In this document: in pieces, positions 7,709 through 16,447 of the stretch
How positions within the stretch are numbered: position 1 is the first letter of the stretch
How the letters are laid out: each line of letters starts with the position of its first letter
NCBI GenBank assembly: GCA_964636625.1
Contig: CAZWUL010000010.1
Span: 1 to 31,698, forward strand
Reading direction: 5' to 3'
Source: CAZWUL01 sp964636625
GTDB lineage: Bacteria > Atribacterota > Phoenicimicrobiia > Phoenicimicrobiales > Stramentimicrobiaceae
Length of the DNA stretch: 31,698 bases
Translations under genes and position numbers: made by a program
Notes under the pieces: generated by a model
The model's database searches: none
Told to the model about the DNA's origin: nothing
The model's input: the letters and a program-made list of their open reading frames with translations, nothing else

Positions 7709-8662
7709 TCATTTTTTATCTTTTAAAAATTTTTCAACATTATCTCGCGTTGGTTGCCCAACTGTTGAACCAATAGAAGAGCATACAATTGAAGCTACAG
7801 CATTGGCAAAACGTGTCATTTTTTTTAATTCCATCCTTTCAAGGATTCCAACAATAACTGCAGCTGTCAATGAGTCGCCTGCTCCTGTAGTTTCTAAAGT
7901 GCTTTGTACTTTGAATGGTTCACCGTAGTAAATTCCTTCTTCTGAGGAGCCTATAACACATCCATCCTTGCCAAGCTTTAGAGCAACCATTTTGGGACCC
8001 ATAACCAAAATCTGCTTAACAATCTCCTTGGGTTTTCCTTTTAATCCTAACACCTCTGCCTCGCTTAAATTTAATGAAACAAGATTTGCAAAATTACTTA
8101 TTGTATAAAAAGCAATGCTTTTAAAATATTCTTTACTCCATAAAGAGCTTCGATAATTCAAATCATAGGAAATAAATATATTTGACTGTTTGCATTTTTT
8201 CATAAAATAAAAAGAAGCTTCCATACAAGAATTACTTATAGCTTGAGAAATTCCACTAAGATGGAAAACTTGAATGCCATTCAAAGAAACCTTTTTAGCA
8301 TCTTTTATAGAGTAATATGCCGATGCTGAATCTTTTCTTTTGTATATAAAATTATGAGCCCCTTGAGAATTATATATAGCAAAATAAACACCTGTTTGGT
8401 TATTATCATCATTAAAAACATATTTTGTGTCAATACCTTCCTTTTCCCATAATTCTTTTATTTTTTTAGCAAAAAAATCATTCCCAAGTCTGGTTGTATA
8501 GGTAGATTGATGGCCAAGTTTGGAAACTCCCAACGCAAGATTTGATGTATCTCCACCGATAGCCATCTTAAATACAGGCAACTCCTTCTTGGTTTCTTCT
8601 TTTGTAAAAAATCCTACTAAAGGCTCGCCAAAACACATAATCTTAGTTATATTATTGACCAT
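7709..8662 (-). CDS. kdgK: PfkB-family sugar kinase, probable 2-keto-3-deoxygluconate kinase
   Basis: The 317-residue protein has the PfkB/ribokinase layout: N-terminal GEPLVGFF, the substrate motif MAIGGDTSNLALGVSKLG, and the C-terminal ATP/anion-hole signature TTGAGD with catalytic Asp263. Residue 257, just before that signature, is Glu where Asp is common. The N terminus and the aldolase/DgoK neighbours favour 2-keto-3-deoxygluconate as substrate, giving KDPG. Fructokinase or another sugar kinase cannot be excluded. A strong GGAGG lies 6 nt before the ATG. A 289-nt gap separates it from the upstream aldolase gene, so it may have its own promoter. Confidence 0.8.
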   Translation of the reverse strand: MVNNITKIMCFGEPLVGFFTKEETKKELPVFKMAIGGDTSNLALGVSKLGHQSTYTTRLGNDFFAKKIKELWEKEGIDTKYVFNDDNNQTGVYFAIYNSQGAHNFIYKRKDSASAYYSIKDAKKVSLNGIQVFHLSGISQAISNSCMEASFYFMKKCKQSNIFISYDLNYRSSLWSKEYFKSIAFYTISNFANLVSLNLSEAEVLGLKGKPKEIVKQILVMGPKMVALKLGKDGCVIGSSEEGIYYGEPFKVQSTLETTGAGDSLTAAVIVGILERMELKKMTRFANAVASIVCSSIGSTVGQPTRDNVEKFLKDKK

Positions 8663-8951
8663 ATGAAACCTCCATTATCTATGGTACATCTTGGTTTAAT
8701 TTTAATATAGGTGTTTCTATTTATATAAAAATATTATTTAGTTATTGAGCATAATCTTATAATAGACAATCTCTACTCTAGAATGATTAAAATTATCATA
8801 ATCTTTATTAAATAAACAAACTTGGCTTTAAAAATAGTTAGTCTCTAAATTCAGTATTCTTTAAATTAAATTATCACAATACTAATAAAAATCTCATCTT
8901 AATAATACATAAAAATTTCCTGCACAATTTTCTGTCTAATAATTATGCTAT
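8663..8951. other. Intergenic gap between aldolase and kinase genes
   Basis: The AT-rich gap holds no open frame of note and no good hairpin. I could not identify a clear -35/-10 pair on the minus strand, although the length suggests a kinase promoter. Confidence 0.3.
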
Positions 8952-9851
8952 TTACAGTAAATTGAGGGCTTGAAGGGCATTTTTAACTTTGTTTTCAGTA
9001 TCTTTATCTATCTCAATCAAAGGACTCCGACTATGCCCTGCATCAATACCACGCATTTTTAAAATAGAATGCATAATGGGCACTGTAGGCCCGGTTTTAG
9101 TTATTTGTCTTATCCTTAAAATCTGGCGTTGAATTTTCATGGCTTCATCTCTGTTTCCTTCTAAATACTGATGGTACATCTTATACATAATTTCTGGATA
9201 GATATTTGCCATTCCGCATACCATTCCAGTTGCACCAGCATCAAAAGCTCCCATAAAAATTGCCTCAGTACCTATAATTAAATTAAAGTCTTTATAATCT
9301 GCAACAGCATCTTGAAATTGGTAAAAATTAACTAAATCAAAAGAACTATCTTTACACCCTTTTAATCCGTGATCTGCTAAATTTTTTAATAATGCTGGCG
9401 TGATACGGTTTTGAGAATAATGAAAATTGTTATAAACAAACACAGGAAACTCTTCTTCGCCAACCGCATCAATTAATGCCTTAAAATGTTGAAACAAAGA
9501 TTGCTCGGGAAGATTTGGAGAATAGAATGGAGAAATAGCTCCTACTCCAGAAGCTCCTGCCTTTTTTGCATGTATTGCTAACTCTGTTGTCAATCGTGTG
9601 CTTGGTGCACCAACATGAGCCACAACAGGCACTTTTCCATTGACTTCATCAAGAATGATTTCTAAAGTCTTTTCACGTTCAGCTACAGACATTAAAGGAC
9701 CACAACCATAGGTCCCAATAGGATAATAACCATCGACATGAGGCAGGGTAAATCTAACAATTTCACGTATACCTTCTTCATAAATATCACCATTAGGTTT
9801 AAATGATGACAACATAGGGGGGATAATTCCAATAAATTCTTTTGCTTTCAT
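8952..9851 (-). CDS. DapA/NAL-superfamily aldolase (KDG-aldolase-like), copy 1
   Basis: The 299-residue class I aldolase has Schiff-base Lys167 (KGCKDSS) and the conserved Tyr140 (VFVYNN). The loop that reads GTTGE in dihydrodipicolinate synthase is GTYGCGPLMS here. That resembles the GTTGLGP loop of archaeal 2-keto-3-deoxygluconate aldolase more than DapA. Cleavage of a 2-keto-3-deoxy acid to pyruvate plus an aldehyde is therefore the best guess, supported by the two nearby KDG-type kinases. The start at 9851 was chosen because GAGGAG lies 8 nt upstream. Two further Met codons upstream (at 9866 and 9878) overlap or precede this site. It shares its unusual loop with copy 2 at 11943. Confidence 0.82.
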   Translation of the reverse strand: MKAKEFIGIIPPMLSSFKPNGDIYEEGIREIVRFTLPHVDGYYPIGTYGCGPLMSVAEREKTLEIILDEVNGKVPVVAHVGAPSTRLTTELAIHAKKAGASGVGAISPFYSPNLPEQSLFQHFKALIDAVGEEEFPVFVYNNFHYSQNRITPALLKNLADHGLKGCKDSSFDLVNFYQFQDAVADYKDFNLIIGTEAIFMGAFDAGATGMVCGMANIYPEIMYKMYHQYLEGNRDEAMKIQRQILRIRQITKTGPTVPIMHSILKMRGIDAGHSRSPLIEIDKDTENKVKNALQALNLL

Positions 9852-9906
9852 AATAATACTCCTCATTTTTTTAATCAAATTGATTTTTATAAATTGAAAT
9901 ATCTTA

Positions 9907-10887
9907 CTAAACAGAATACAATGGTTTTCCGTCTTTTAGCATATGAAATACGTTTAGAGCAGTTTTTCTTTGCAAATCAGCAACTGATTTTTCTGAATAC
10001 CAGGCAATATGTGGTGTAATCACTACTTTTTCCGGATATTTTGCTAATATTGATTGTTCATATTCATTATCCTGGTATTCTAAGACATCTAAACCTGCCA
10101 ATGCTATCTTTTTTTTCTTCAAGCCATATTCTAATGCTTTTTCATCAACCAACCCGCCTCGTGAAGTATTGATAATTATTACATTGTTTTTCATTAAATC
10201 TATTTTTTCTTTATCTATCAAATGGTATGTTCTCTGGTTTAATGGAGCATGTATAGAAACAATATCTGATTGTCCTAATAATTCCTCCAGCGATACAAAA
10301 TTAACCCAATCATATTTATTCTCTTTATCTTTAAAATAAGGGTCGTATGTTAAAATTCTCAAATTAAAATTCTTTAATTTTTCCGCAATTCTTCTAGCGA
10401 TATTACCAAAAGCAACTAATCCAAGTGTCTGGTCAGAAAATCTAAAGATGGGCTTTATCTTTTCATAGCTCCATTTTCCATTCTGGAATAGGTTACTTGT
10501 AATTGAAATCTTTCTTACACAATTAAGAATGTGAGCAATTGTACTATCAGATACTTCTTCAATACAATAATCTGGTACATTTGAAACAATAATCCCTTTT
10601 TTCTTAGCTTCTTCTACATCAATATTATCTACACCAATTGCATAGCGAGAAATAATACGACATTTTTCTAAATTTTGAATAACTTTTTTATTAATATCAG
10701 CAAACTGACAAATAATTGCATCTGTGTCCTTAGCATATTCTATAATCTTGCTTTCATCTTTTACACCACCACTATAAAACTTGGTACAATCTACAATTTC
10801 GACATCCCCCAGTTTTTTTAGTATATTAACCTCTTCATTATTATTTGGATAATAATAATCAGTAAAAACTATTTTGTATAATGACAT
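9907..10887 (-). CDS. D-2-hydroxyacid dehydrogenase, copy B (catalytic Glu replaced by Gln)
   Basis: The 326-residue paralogue of copy A has Arg243 (NTSRGGLVD) and His293 (TPHIAWYSEKS). The position 29 residues after the Arg, where the catalytic Glu sits, is Gln272 (DVLEYQD). The Rossmann loop is also altered: VAFGNIA instead of GxGxxG/A, so the first Gly is Ala. Glu normally pairs with the catalytic His and tunes its pKa; Gln may shift the pH optimum or favour one direction rather than abolish activity. It sits between dgoK and aldolase copy 1 in the operon. AAAGGAGGT precedes the ATG. Confidence 0.85.
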   Translation of the reverse strand: MSLYKIVFTDYYYPNNNEEVNILKKLGDVEIVDCTKFYSGGVKDESKIIEYAKDTDAIICQFADINKKVIQNLEKCRIISRYAIGVDNIDVEEAKKKGIIVSNVPDYCIEEVSDSTIAHILNCVRKISITSNLFQNGKWSYEKIKPIFRFSDQTLGLVAFGNIARRIAEKLKNFNLRILTYDPYFKDKENKYDWVNFVSLEELLGQSDIVSIHAPLNQRTYHLIDKEKIDLMKNNVIIINTSRGGLVDEKALEYGLKKKKIALAGLDVLEYQDNEYEQSILAKYPEKVVITPHIAWYSEKSVADLQRKTALNVFHMLKDGKPLYSV

Positions 10888-10903
10888 TATTATGTACCTC
10901 CTT

Positions 10904-11941
10904 TTATCCTATTAACCCTGCCAATTTCGCCAAAAATAATGAGCCATTGATACTCAGCTTATCAACATCTTGTTTATTTGTTATTTTAATGATTTTTTTA
11001 ATAGACTTTTTCTTATTCAATAAATACTGATATACCAATGTTCTTTGTACAGGACCAATTAATATAAATGTTCCGTCTAAAGCCAACTTATATTTTTCTA
11101 ATTGAGCCATTGCTTCTATGTCTTCGGATGCGATTATTGCTTCAACAAATAGCTTACGCTCATACCATTTAGTTTTAAGAAGTACATCCATAAAACGAGG
11201 CAATAACAAGGAACGCAAAAATCCACTCTTTCTTACCCAACTATAGGCAGAATCTATGATTTCTTCATTAAAATAATTTTCATCATCAACTTTAATATCA
11301 ACATCGCATTCCTTTCTAACAGATTTCCCCACAAAAGTTTCTTTTATAATTGCCTCATAAACCTGGCCTGAAACTGTAGTAATACTTCCCAGGATATTCT
11401 TTTGAGAGTCTATAGGTATAAACTTAGTATGAGAAGAAAGCACTACCATGGTCAAGGGAGGTTCAATATCATATAAACTAAATAATCCAGCAACTTGTGT
11501 CTCTTCTCCTCTCATAAAATCCAGATTTCCTACATCCATAATTGTAGTTTTTTGTGCATCATATTTATTTTTTATGCCACGAATAAAATAGATTGGGATA
11601 TCAACCGGAAAAACTGAAGCATCATGTACTTTTGTAATATTTTCTGCTAAATCTCTAATTCCTGCTGGAGCCCAGAGATGAGGAATCTCTTTTAATCCAA
11701 TCTCAGAAGTAATCATCCCAGAAGAAATTACAAAACTGACTTCCTTCAATTCTACGTTAGCATTTTTAAGTGCCTGATAAAAGGTCTCACTTAATCCTTT
11801 CTTTAATTTTTCGTTATTACCATAAATGGCAGTATCTCTTACCCCAATTTTTTTTTCTGCTTTTCCAATTATTTTCATATCTTTATCAACAATATACACT
11901 CTTGAATTAGTAGTCCCACAATCAATTGTTGCATAATACAT
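10904..11941 (-). CDS. dgoK: 2-keto-3-deoxygalactonokinase (DgoK) family kinase
   Basis: The 345-residue protein carries DgoK-family blocks in order: IDCGTTNSRVYIVD (N-terminal phosphate loop), SGMITSEIGLKEIPHL, AGIRD, MRGEETQVAGL and LSSHTKF. It should phosphorylate 2-keto-3-deoxygalactonate or a related keto-deoxy acid at C6. It is about 50 residues longer than E. coli DgoK. The ATG follows the stop of the upstream aldolase with a single base between them, so the two are coupled. Having both a DgoK-like and a KdgK-like kinase in one cluster suggests two epimeric substrates or a broad pathway. Confidence 0.83.
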   Translation of the reverse strand: MYYATIDCGTTNSRVYIVDKDMKIIGKAEKKIGVRDTAIYGNNEKLKKGLSETFYQALKNANVELKEVSFVISSGMITSEIGLKEIPHLWAPAGIRDLAENITKVHDASVFPVDIPIYFIRGIKNKYDAQKTTIMDVGNLDFMRGEETQVAGLFSLYDIEPPLTMVVLSSHTKFIPIDSQKNILGSITTVSGQVYEAIIKETFVGKSVRKECDVDIKVDDENYFNEEIIDSAYSWVRKSGFLRSLLLPRFMDVLLKTKWYERKLFVEAIIASEDIEAMAQLEKYKLALDGTFILIGPVQRTLVYQYLLNKKKSIKKIIKITNKQDVDKLSINGSLFLAKLAGLIG

Positions 11942-11942
11942 T

Positions 11943-12830
11943 TTATATCACACCCATTTCAGCAAGATGCTTTTTAATTTCCTCTTTCTCTTTTTCTACA
12001 GCCGGTACAAATGGGGAACGAGGGTATACTTTAATAATATTCCGGATTTCCAACATTGCATAAACTGCTAATTGAGTGGACTTAGCTAAATACATGATGT
12101 CTCTTAGTTGATTTACCTTAAATTGAGTCTTACGGCATGCTTCAAAATCATTATTAATTCCTTCTTGATACATTTTTTGACATATCTCTGGAAAAGCATT
12201 ACCTAAACCAGGAATAAACGCACTTGCACCTAAAGCTCGTGCAGAAACCCACATAGCTTCAGTTCCCAAGGCAATATCAAAATTATTATCACTCAATTCC
12301 CGCATATAGGAAGCAAAAGTCAATATATTGAATGTAGCATCCTTAATCCCATGTATACCCATCTTCTTTAACTTCTTCATTGTATTTAAGGAGATTTCAT
12401 AACCTGAAAACTTGGGATTATGATAGAGATAAATAGGATAATCGCTACTAACAGATTTCAACATAGCACCATAAAATTCTAAAACACTATCTTCATTATG
12501 ATGAAAATAATAAGGGCTAACTGCAGCTGCTGCCTGACATCCAATTTCTTTGGCATGTTTGGTTAAAATAACAGTATCTCTAGTGTTAGTTGTGCCAGTA
12601 TGAACTATAATGGGTATTTTGCCATTTACTACTTCAAAAGTTATTTCGGCTACTTTCTTTCTTTCTTCTACTGACATTAAAGGACCACTACCGTATGAAC
12701 CACAAATAAATAAGCCATCAACATTTTCCTTTAAAAAATTAACTAAAATCTTCAAGTTATTGATATCTAAATTCCCTTCTTCATCGAAAGGCGTTATCAT
12801 TGGTGGAACAACTCCTTTTAATTTAAACAT
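11943..12830 (-). CDS. DapA/NAL-superfamily aldolase (KDG-aldolase-like), copy 2
   Basis: The 295-residue class I aldolase has Schiff-base Lys163 (GIKDATFN) and Tyr136 (YLYHNP). Its active-site loop GSYGSGPLMSVEER matches that of copy 1, so both form one subfamily with Tyr in place of the second Thr of GTTGE. The ATG at 12830 was chosen: AAGGAGG lies 6 nt upstream. The preceding GTG at 12833 is too close to that site. The gene directly follows the transporter permeases and is coupled to dgoK. Substrate is probably a 2-keto-3-deoxy sugar acid; a DapA role is unlikely from context. Confidence 0.82.
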   Translation of the reverse strand: MFKLKGVVPPMITPFDEEGNLDINNLKILVNFLKENVDGLFICGSYGSGPLMSVEERKKVAEITFEVVNGKIPIIVHTGTTNTRDTVILTKHAKEIGCQAAAAVSPYYFHHNEDSVLEFYGAMLKSVSSDYPIYLYHNPKFSGYEISLNTMKKLKKMGIHGIKDATFNILTFASYMRELSDNNFDIALGTEAMWVSARALGASAFIPGLGNAFPEICQKMYQEGINNDFEACRKTQFKVNQLRDIMYLAKSTQLAVYAMLEIRNIIKVYPRSPFVPAVEKEKEEIKKHLAEMGVI

Positions 12831-12851
12831 CACAATCCTCCTTAATAAATT

Positions 12852-13820
12852 TTACTGTTTATAATAAATATTAATTAATATCAAAATAATTGCACCGTTA
12901 GCAATCTGTCTTCCCGCTTCTGGTATATTAACTATTGTTAATATACTTTCCAGTAAAATAAACAGGATAGCTCCTGCAATTGTACCTATATAACCGCCTT
13001 TTCCACCAGTGATAGAAGTACCTCCGATTACAACCGTAGCAATAGACCACATAATGTATTCATTTCCAATTCCCAAAAAAGCAGTTTGAGTATATCCAGC
13101 CATTAAAGTCCCTGTTAAAGCTGCTGCCCCACCACTTATTGCATAAACAAAAGTTTTTATAAATTTTGTTTTCACTCCTGACATGAAAGCTGCTTTTTCA
13201 TTAGCACCTATATAATATATTTTTCTGCCCAAAACAGAAAAATTTAAAAATAATATAGTTAAAAAACTTAAAATAATCCAAATGATAATTATCACAGGAA
13301 AAATGTTAAATAACCTTCCAACTCCAATAAATCTCAATAGCGGCGATGCTAGTCCTTTTGGTGCCCCATGACTAAATATTAAAGTCACACCAGTAACCAG
13401 GGAACCTGTCACAAGAGTGATTACCAACGGGGAAATACCCAGATAAGACACAAACAAACCACTAAAACTACCAAAAATCATTCCCAGTAAAATAACTGCC
13501 AAAACCGCCCATGCAGTATTTGAATCCAATCCATTAATTAACATGCAAGAAAAAACATTACCCATCGTGATCAAAGGCCCTACAGAAAGGTCAATACCTC
13601 CAGTAAGAATTACGATTGTCTGTCCTATTGATACTATTCCCAAGAAAGAAGCGGTTCTTAATATGGCATAAATGTGATCACGAGCCAAAAACCCCTTTGA
13701 TAATGTTTCTCCAATAATAAAAAGTATAAGGATTAAAAAAAATAATAAAAATATCAATTTATTTTGTGATGCCATATCAGATAATTTAATTTGGTTAATG
13801 CTTTTACCATTTTTGTTCAT
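12852..13820 (-). CDS. Ribose-type ABC transporter permease, importer 1, second permease
   Basis: The 322-residue membrane protein is of the RbsC/BPD_transp_2 type: several hydrophobic helices, the conserved GQTIVILTGGIDLSVGP stretch, and near the C terminus GGTSITGGKGG, which contacts the ATPase. Closest relative in the window is the permease at 21702. The ATG at 13820 overlaps the TGA of the upstream permease by one base (TGATG), so they are coupled; a TTG one codon earlier is less likely. Two different permeases per importer suggest a heterodimeric channel. Substrate is unknown; sugar acid or its precursor is inferred from the cluster. Confidence 0.9.
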   Translation of the reverse strand: MNKNGKSINQIKLSDMASQNKLIFLLFFLILILFIIGETLSKGFLARDHIYAILRTASFLGIVSIGQTIVILTGGIDLSVGPLITMGNVFSCMLINGLDSNTAWAVLAVILLGMIFGSFSGLFVSYLGISPLVITLVTGSLVTGVTLIFSHGAPKGLASPLLRFIGVGRLFNIFPVIIIIWIILSFLTILFLNFSVLGRKIYYIGANEKAAFMSGVKTKFIKTFVYAISGGAAALTGTLMAGYTQTAFLGIGNEYIMWSIATVVIGGTSITGGKGGYIGTIAGAILFILLESILTIVNIPEAGRQIANGAIILILINIYYKQ

Positions 13821-14830
13821 CAATCCCTACCTATTTCCCCTAATTCTTTATTTTTAGAATATAATACTTTATTCTTGAAATTTTGTAAGATCTTGCTTGC
13901 ATCAGGAGATGATATTACTAATGCAATTATTAAAACTAAACCTTTTGCTATATACTGATAAAAAGCAGTAATACCTAAAAGATTAAGAATATTATTCAAT
14001 AAATAAAATATATAAGCTCCGCCAATAACACCAACAACACCACCCTTTCCTCCTGATAGAGCTGTTCCTGCAATAACAGCAACTGCAATAGAGTTCAAAA
14101 CATATGGTTCACCAATTATTGGATCTGCAGAAAACATCCATCCAGAAAGAAACATTCCAGCAAAAGAGCCTAACAAACCACTGACTCCATATACCAATAT
14201 TTTATATTTTTCACAAGGAATACCGGATTCATATGCAATTAATTCATTACCACCTATTGCATACAATGACCGTCCAAACTCTGTTTTTCCAAGAACAGAA
14301 TGCCCAATTAATACAGAAGATATGATGATGAGCAAAGGAACTGGTATAACATTAAACAACCTTCCAGTGATTGTAAGAGCTACTGATAGTGAAACAGTAC
14401 CTCCCGGTATAGGCATAATGTACAGAGTTACTCCTAACCAAATAGCGCTGGTAGCCAGGGTAACAATAAGTGGTGGCAATTCTTTCTTTGATATAAAATA
14501 ACCGTTAATAACGCCGACTCCAAAACCAACTATTGGAGGTATTAAAAACCATAAAATAATATTTAATGGTGTATTTATATAGGGCAAGCTGGCAGCAATA
14601 ACATTGGTTAGTCCTATAATTGAGCCAATCGATAAATCTATACCACCAGTCAGTATTACAAAAGTTTGAGCCATTCCTGCCAGAATCAATGGAGTAATTC
14701 TTGTAAATAAATTGACATTATTATTCCAGGTAAAAAAGCGCGGCTCAATTATTCCGGCAATAACATAAATAATAATAACAACGATATATATAGGAAAATA
14801 TAAACGAATTTTTTGTTGACTTTCCTTCAT
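13820..14830 (-). CDS. Ribose-type ABC transporter permease, importer 1, first permease
   Basis: The 336-residue RbsC-type permease has multiple hydrophobic helices, TFVILTGGIDLSIGS and GTALSGGKGGVVG. The C terminus ends in a charged tail. It overlaps the ATPase gene by 4 nt (ATGA) and the next permease by one base. It resembles the importer 2 permease at 22667, including a shared YIAKGL segment near the C terminus, which supports duplication of the whole transporter. Confidence 0.9.
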   Translation of the reverse strand: MKESQQKIRLYFPIYIVVIIIYVIAGIIEPRFFTWNNNVNLFTRITPLILAGMAQTFVILTGGIDLSIGSIIGLTNVIAASLPYINTPLNIILWFLIPPIVGFGVGVINGYFISKKELPPLIVTLATSAIWLGVTLYIMPIPGGTVSLSVALTITGRLFNVIPVPLLIIISSVLIGHSVLGKTEFGRSLYAIGGNELIAYESGIPCEKYKILVYGVSGLLGSFAGMFLSGWMFSADPIIGEPYVLNSIAVAVIAGTALSGGKGGVVGVIGGAYIFYLLNNILNLLGITAFYQYIAKGLVLIIALVISSPDASKILQNFKNKVLYSKNKELGEIGRD

Positions 14831-16362
14831 TCTTTTGCCTCTTCCAAAATATTAATATTGCTTACTGAGGCTTTCATTATTTTTTCTTCTGTAATTTCAT
14901 TACCACTTAAATTGGCAGTTAAAAAGCCCTGGTTCATTACCAAAACACGGTCACAAATTCCAATCAATTCAATCATTTCACTGGTATAAATAATGATAGC
15001 AACTCCCTGATCAGCCAATTCTCTTATTAATTTATATATTTGTTGTTTCGTTCCAACATCAACACCTTTTGTGGGCTCTAACATAACCATTACTTTTGGC
15101 TTAGCAAGTAGCCACTTTGCTAATACCAATTTTTGCAAGTTCCCACCACTTAATGAACTGGCAATCTGATTATGGGATACTATCTTGATAGATAAATTTC
15201 TCACTATGTCTCGAACTTCTTGTTTTTCTTTTTTCATCTCTATCAATCCAATATTTTTTCTTTTATCAACAGTGGCTGCTGCAATATTGTGTAAAATTGA
15301 TAAAATTAAAAAAATACCTTCGGTGTTTCTATCTTCTGGTATCAATGAAATCCCTTCTTTAATTGCTTTAGTAGGATTTTTAGGGATAAAATGCCGACCT
15401 GAAATGATTATCTTTGTATCCATCTTACTGCCCAAACCAAATATGGATTGTAATAATTCAAATTGACCTTGTCCTTGCAAGCCCCCTATTCCCAATACCT
15501 CACCTTTATGGACAGAAAACTTTACTTCTGTTTTATATTTTTCTGAAAAACTCCGTAAAGAGAATATTTTGTCTTCCTTTATTTTAGTAGCTTTATCCGG
15601 AAATATTTGAGAAAATTCCCTGCCAATCATTGACAAAATAAGTTTGTCCTCATCAAAATATTCTTTTTCCCGGGTAATTACAACCTTACCGTCTTTCATT
15701 ACTGTAATGACATCTGAAATTTCCAGAACTTCTTTCAACCGATGTGAAATAAAAATAATTGCCTTATTGTTTTCTTTGAGTTTTTTAATTATTTTAAATA
15801 ATCTATCTACTTCTTCCCTGGAAAGAGCTGATGTTGGTTCATCAAAAATAATAATTTCAGGATTTTGTGTTAAAACCTTGGCTATTTCAACCATTTGTTT
15901 TAACGCTACCGGTAAAGGGCCAACTATCTCTTCTGGATCCAATTTAATATTTATTTTATCTAAAATATTTTTGCTTTTTCTTTTGATTTCATCCCAATCT
16001 ATAAATCTTTTCTTTTTGGCCCAGATTCCCATAAAGATATTTTCTGCAACAGATAAATCCGGCAACAGTGACAGTTCTTGATATACAATTCCCACGCCGG
16101 ATTCTCTTGCGTCTGCATAATTATTGAATCTTTTTTCTTCACTATTTATAATAATATTCCCCTTGTCTTGAATATGTATACCTCCTAATATTTTCATAAG
16201 AGTGCTTTTCCCTGCACCATTTTCACCAACCAATCCATGGACTTCTCCTTTTTTGCAAATAAAATTAACATCGTCTACTGCCAAGGTACCAGGAAAAGAT
16301 TTTTTTATACCTTCCATTTTCAAGACAATTTCTTTTGTTGAAGTGTTTGTATTTAGATTCAT
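14827..16362 (-). CDS. Ribose-type ABC transporter ATPase, importer 1 (two nucleotide-binding domains)
   Basis: The 511-residue RbsA/MglA-type protein has tandem ABC domains. Domain 1 has Walker A GENGAGKST, Walker B IIIFDEPTSALS and the His loop FISHRLKE, but its signature loop is degenerate (LPVALKQ). Domain 2 has a degenerate Walker A (GGLQGQGQ), as usual in this family, with signature LSGGNLQK and Walker B replaced by VMLEPTKGVD (Asp lost before the Glu). The start at 16362 was chosen because GGAG lies 6 nt upstream; the ATG at 16374 overlaps that site. It overlaps the downstream permease by 4 nt. A strong hairpin separates it from the binding-protein gene upstream. Confidence 0.92.
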   Translation of the reverse strand: MNLNTNTSTKEIVLKMEGIKKSFPGTLAVDDVNFICKKGEVHGLVGENGAGKSTLMKILGGIHIQDKGNIIINSEEKRFNNYADARESGVGIVYQELSLLPDLSVAENIFMGIWAKKKRFIDWDEIKRKSKNILDKINIKLDPEEIVGPLPVALKQMVEIAKVLTQNPEIIIFDEPTSALSREEVDRLFKIIKKLKENNKAIIFISHRLKEVLEISDVITVMKDGKVVITREKEYFDEDKLILSMIGREFSQIFPDKATKIKEDKIFSLRSFSEKYKTEVKFSVHKGEVLGIGGLQGQGQFELLQSIFGLGSKMDTKIIISGRHFIPKNPTKAIKEGISLIPEDRNTEGIFLILSILHNIAAATVDKRKNIGLIEMKKEKQEVRDIVRNLSIKIVSHNQIASSLSGGNLQKLVLAKWLLAKPKVMVMLEPTKGVDVGTKQQIYKLIRELADQGVAIIIYTSEMIELIGICDRVLVMNQGFLTANLSGNEITEEKIMKASVSNINILEEAKE

Positions 16363-16390
16363 TCCAATCTCCATTAATTATAATTCACTG

Positions 16391-16424
16391 AAAAGAGGGG
16401 GAAATAATACAATCCCCCTCTTTT
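16391..16424 (-). terminator. Hairpin between binding-protein and ATPase genes, importer 1
   Basis: A perfect 12-bp stem (AAAAGAGGGGGA at 16391-16402 against 16413-16424) with a 10-nt loop begins 23 nt past the binding-protein stop. On the minus strand it ends in CTCTTTT but lacks a longer T run. It probably terminates partially or protects the upstream mRNA, giving more binding protein than membrane components. Confidence 0.75.
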
Positions 16425-16447
16425 GCTATTTATCTATACGCTAAAAA

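Noticed and set aside
11943..12830. Dihydrodipicolinate synthase (dapA) for lysine synthesis
   Set aside because: The GTTGE loop is replaced by GSYGSGP and the neighbours are sugar-acid kinases and an importer, not lysine genes.
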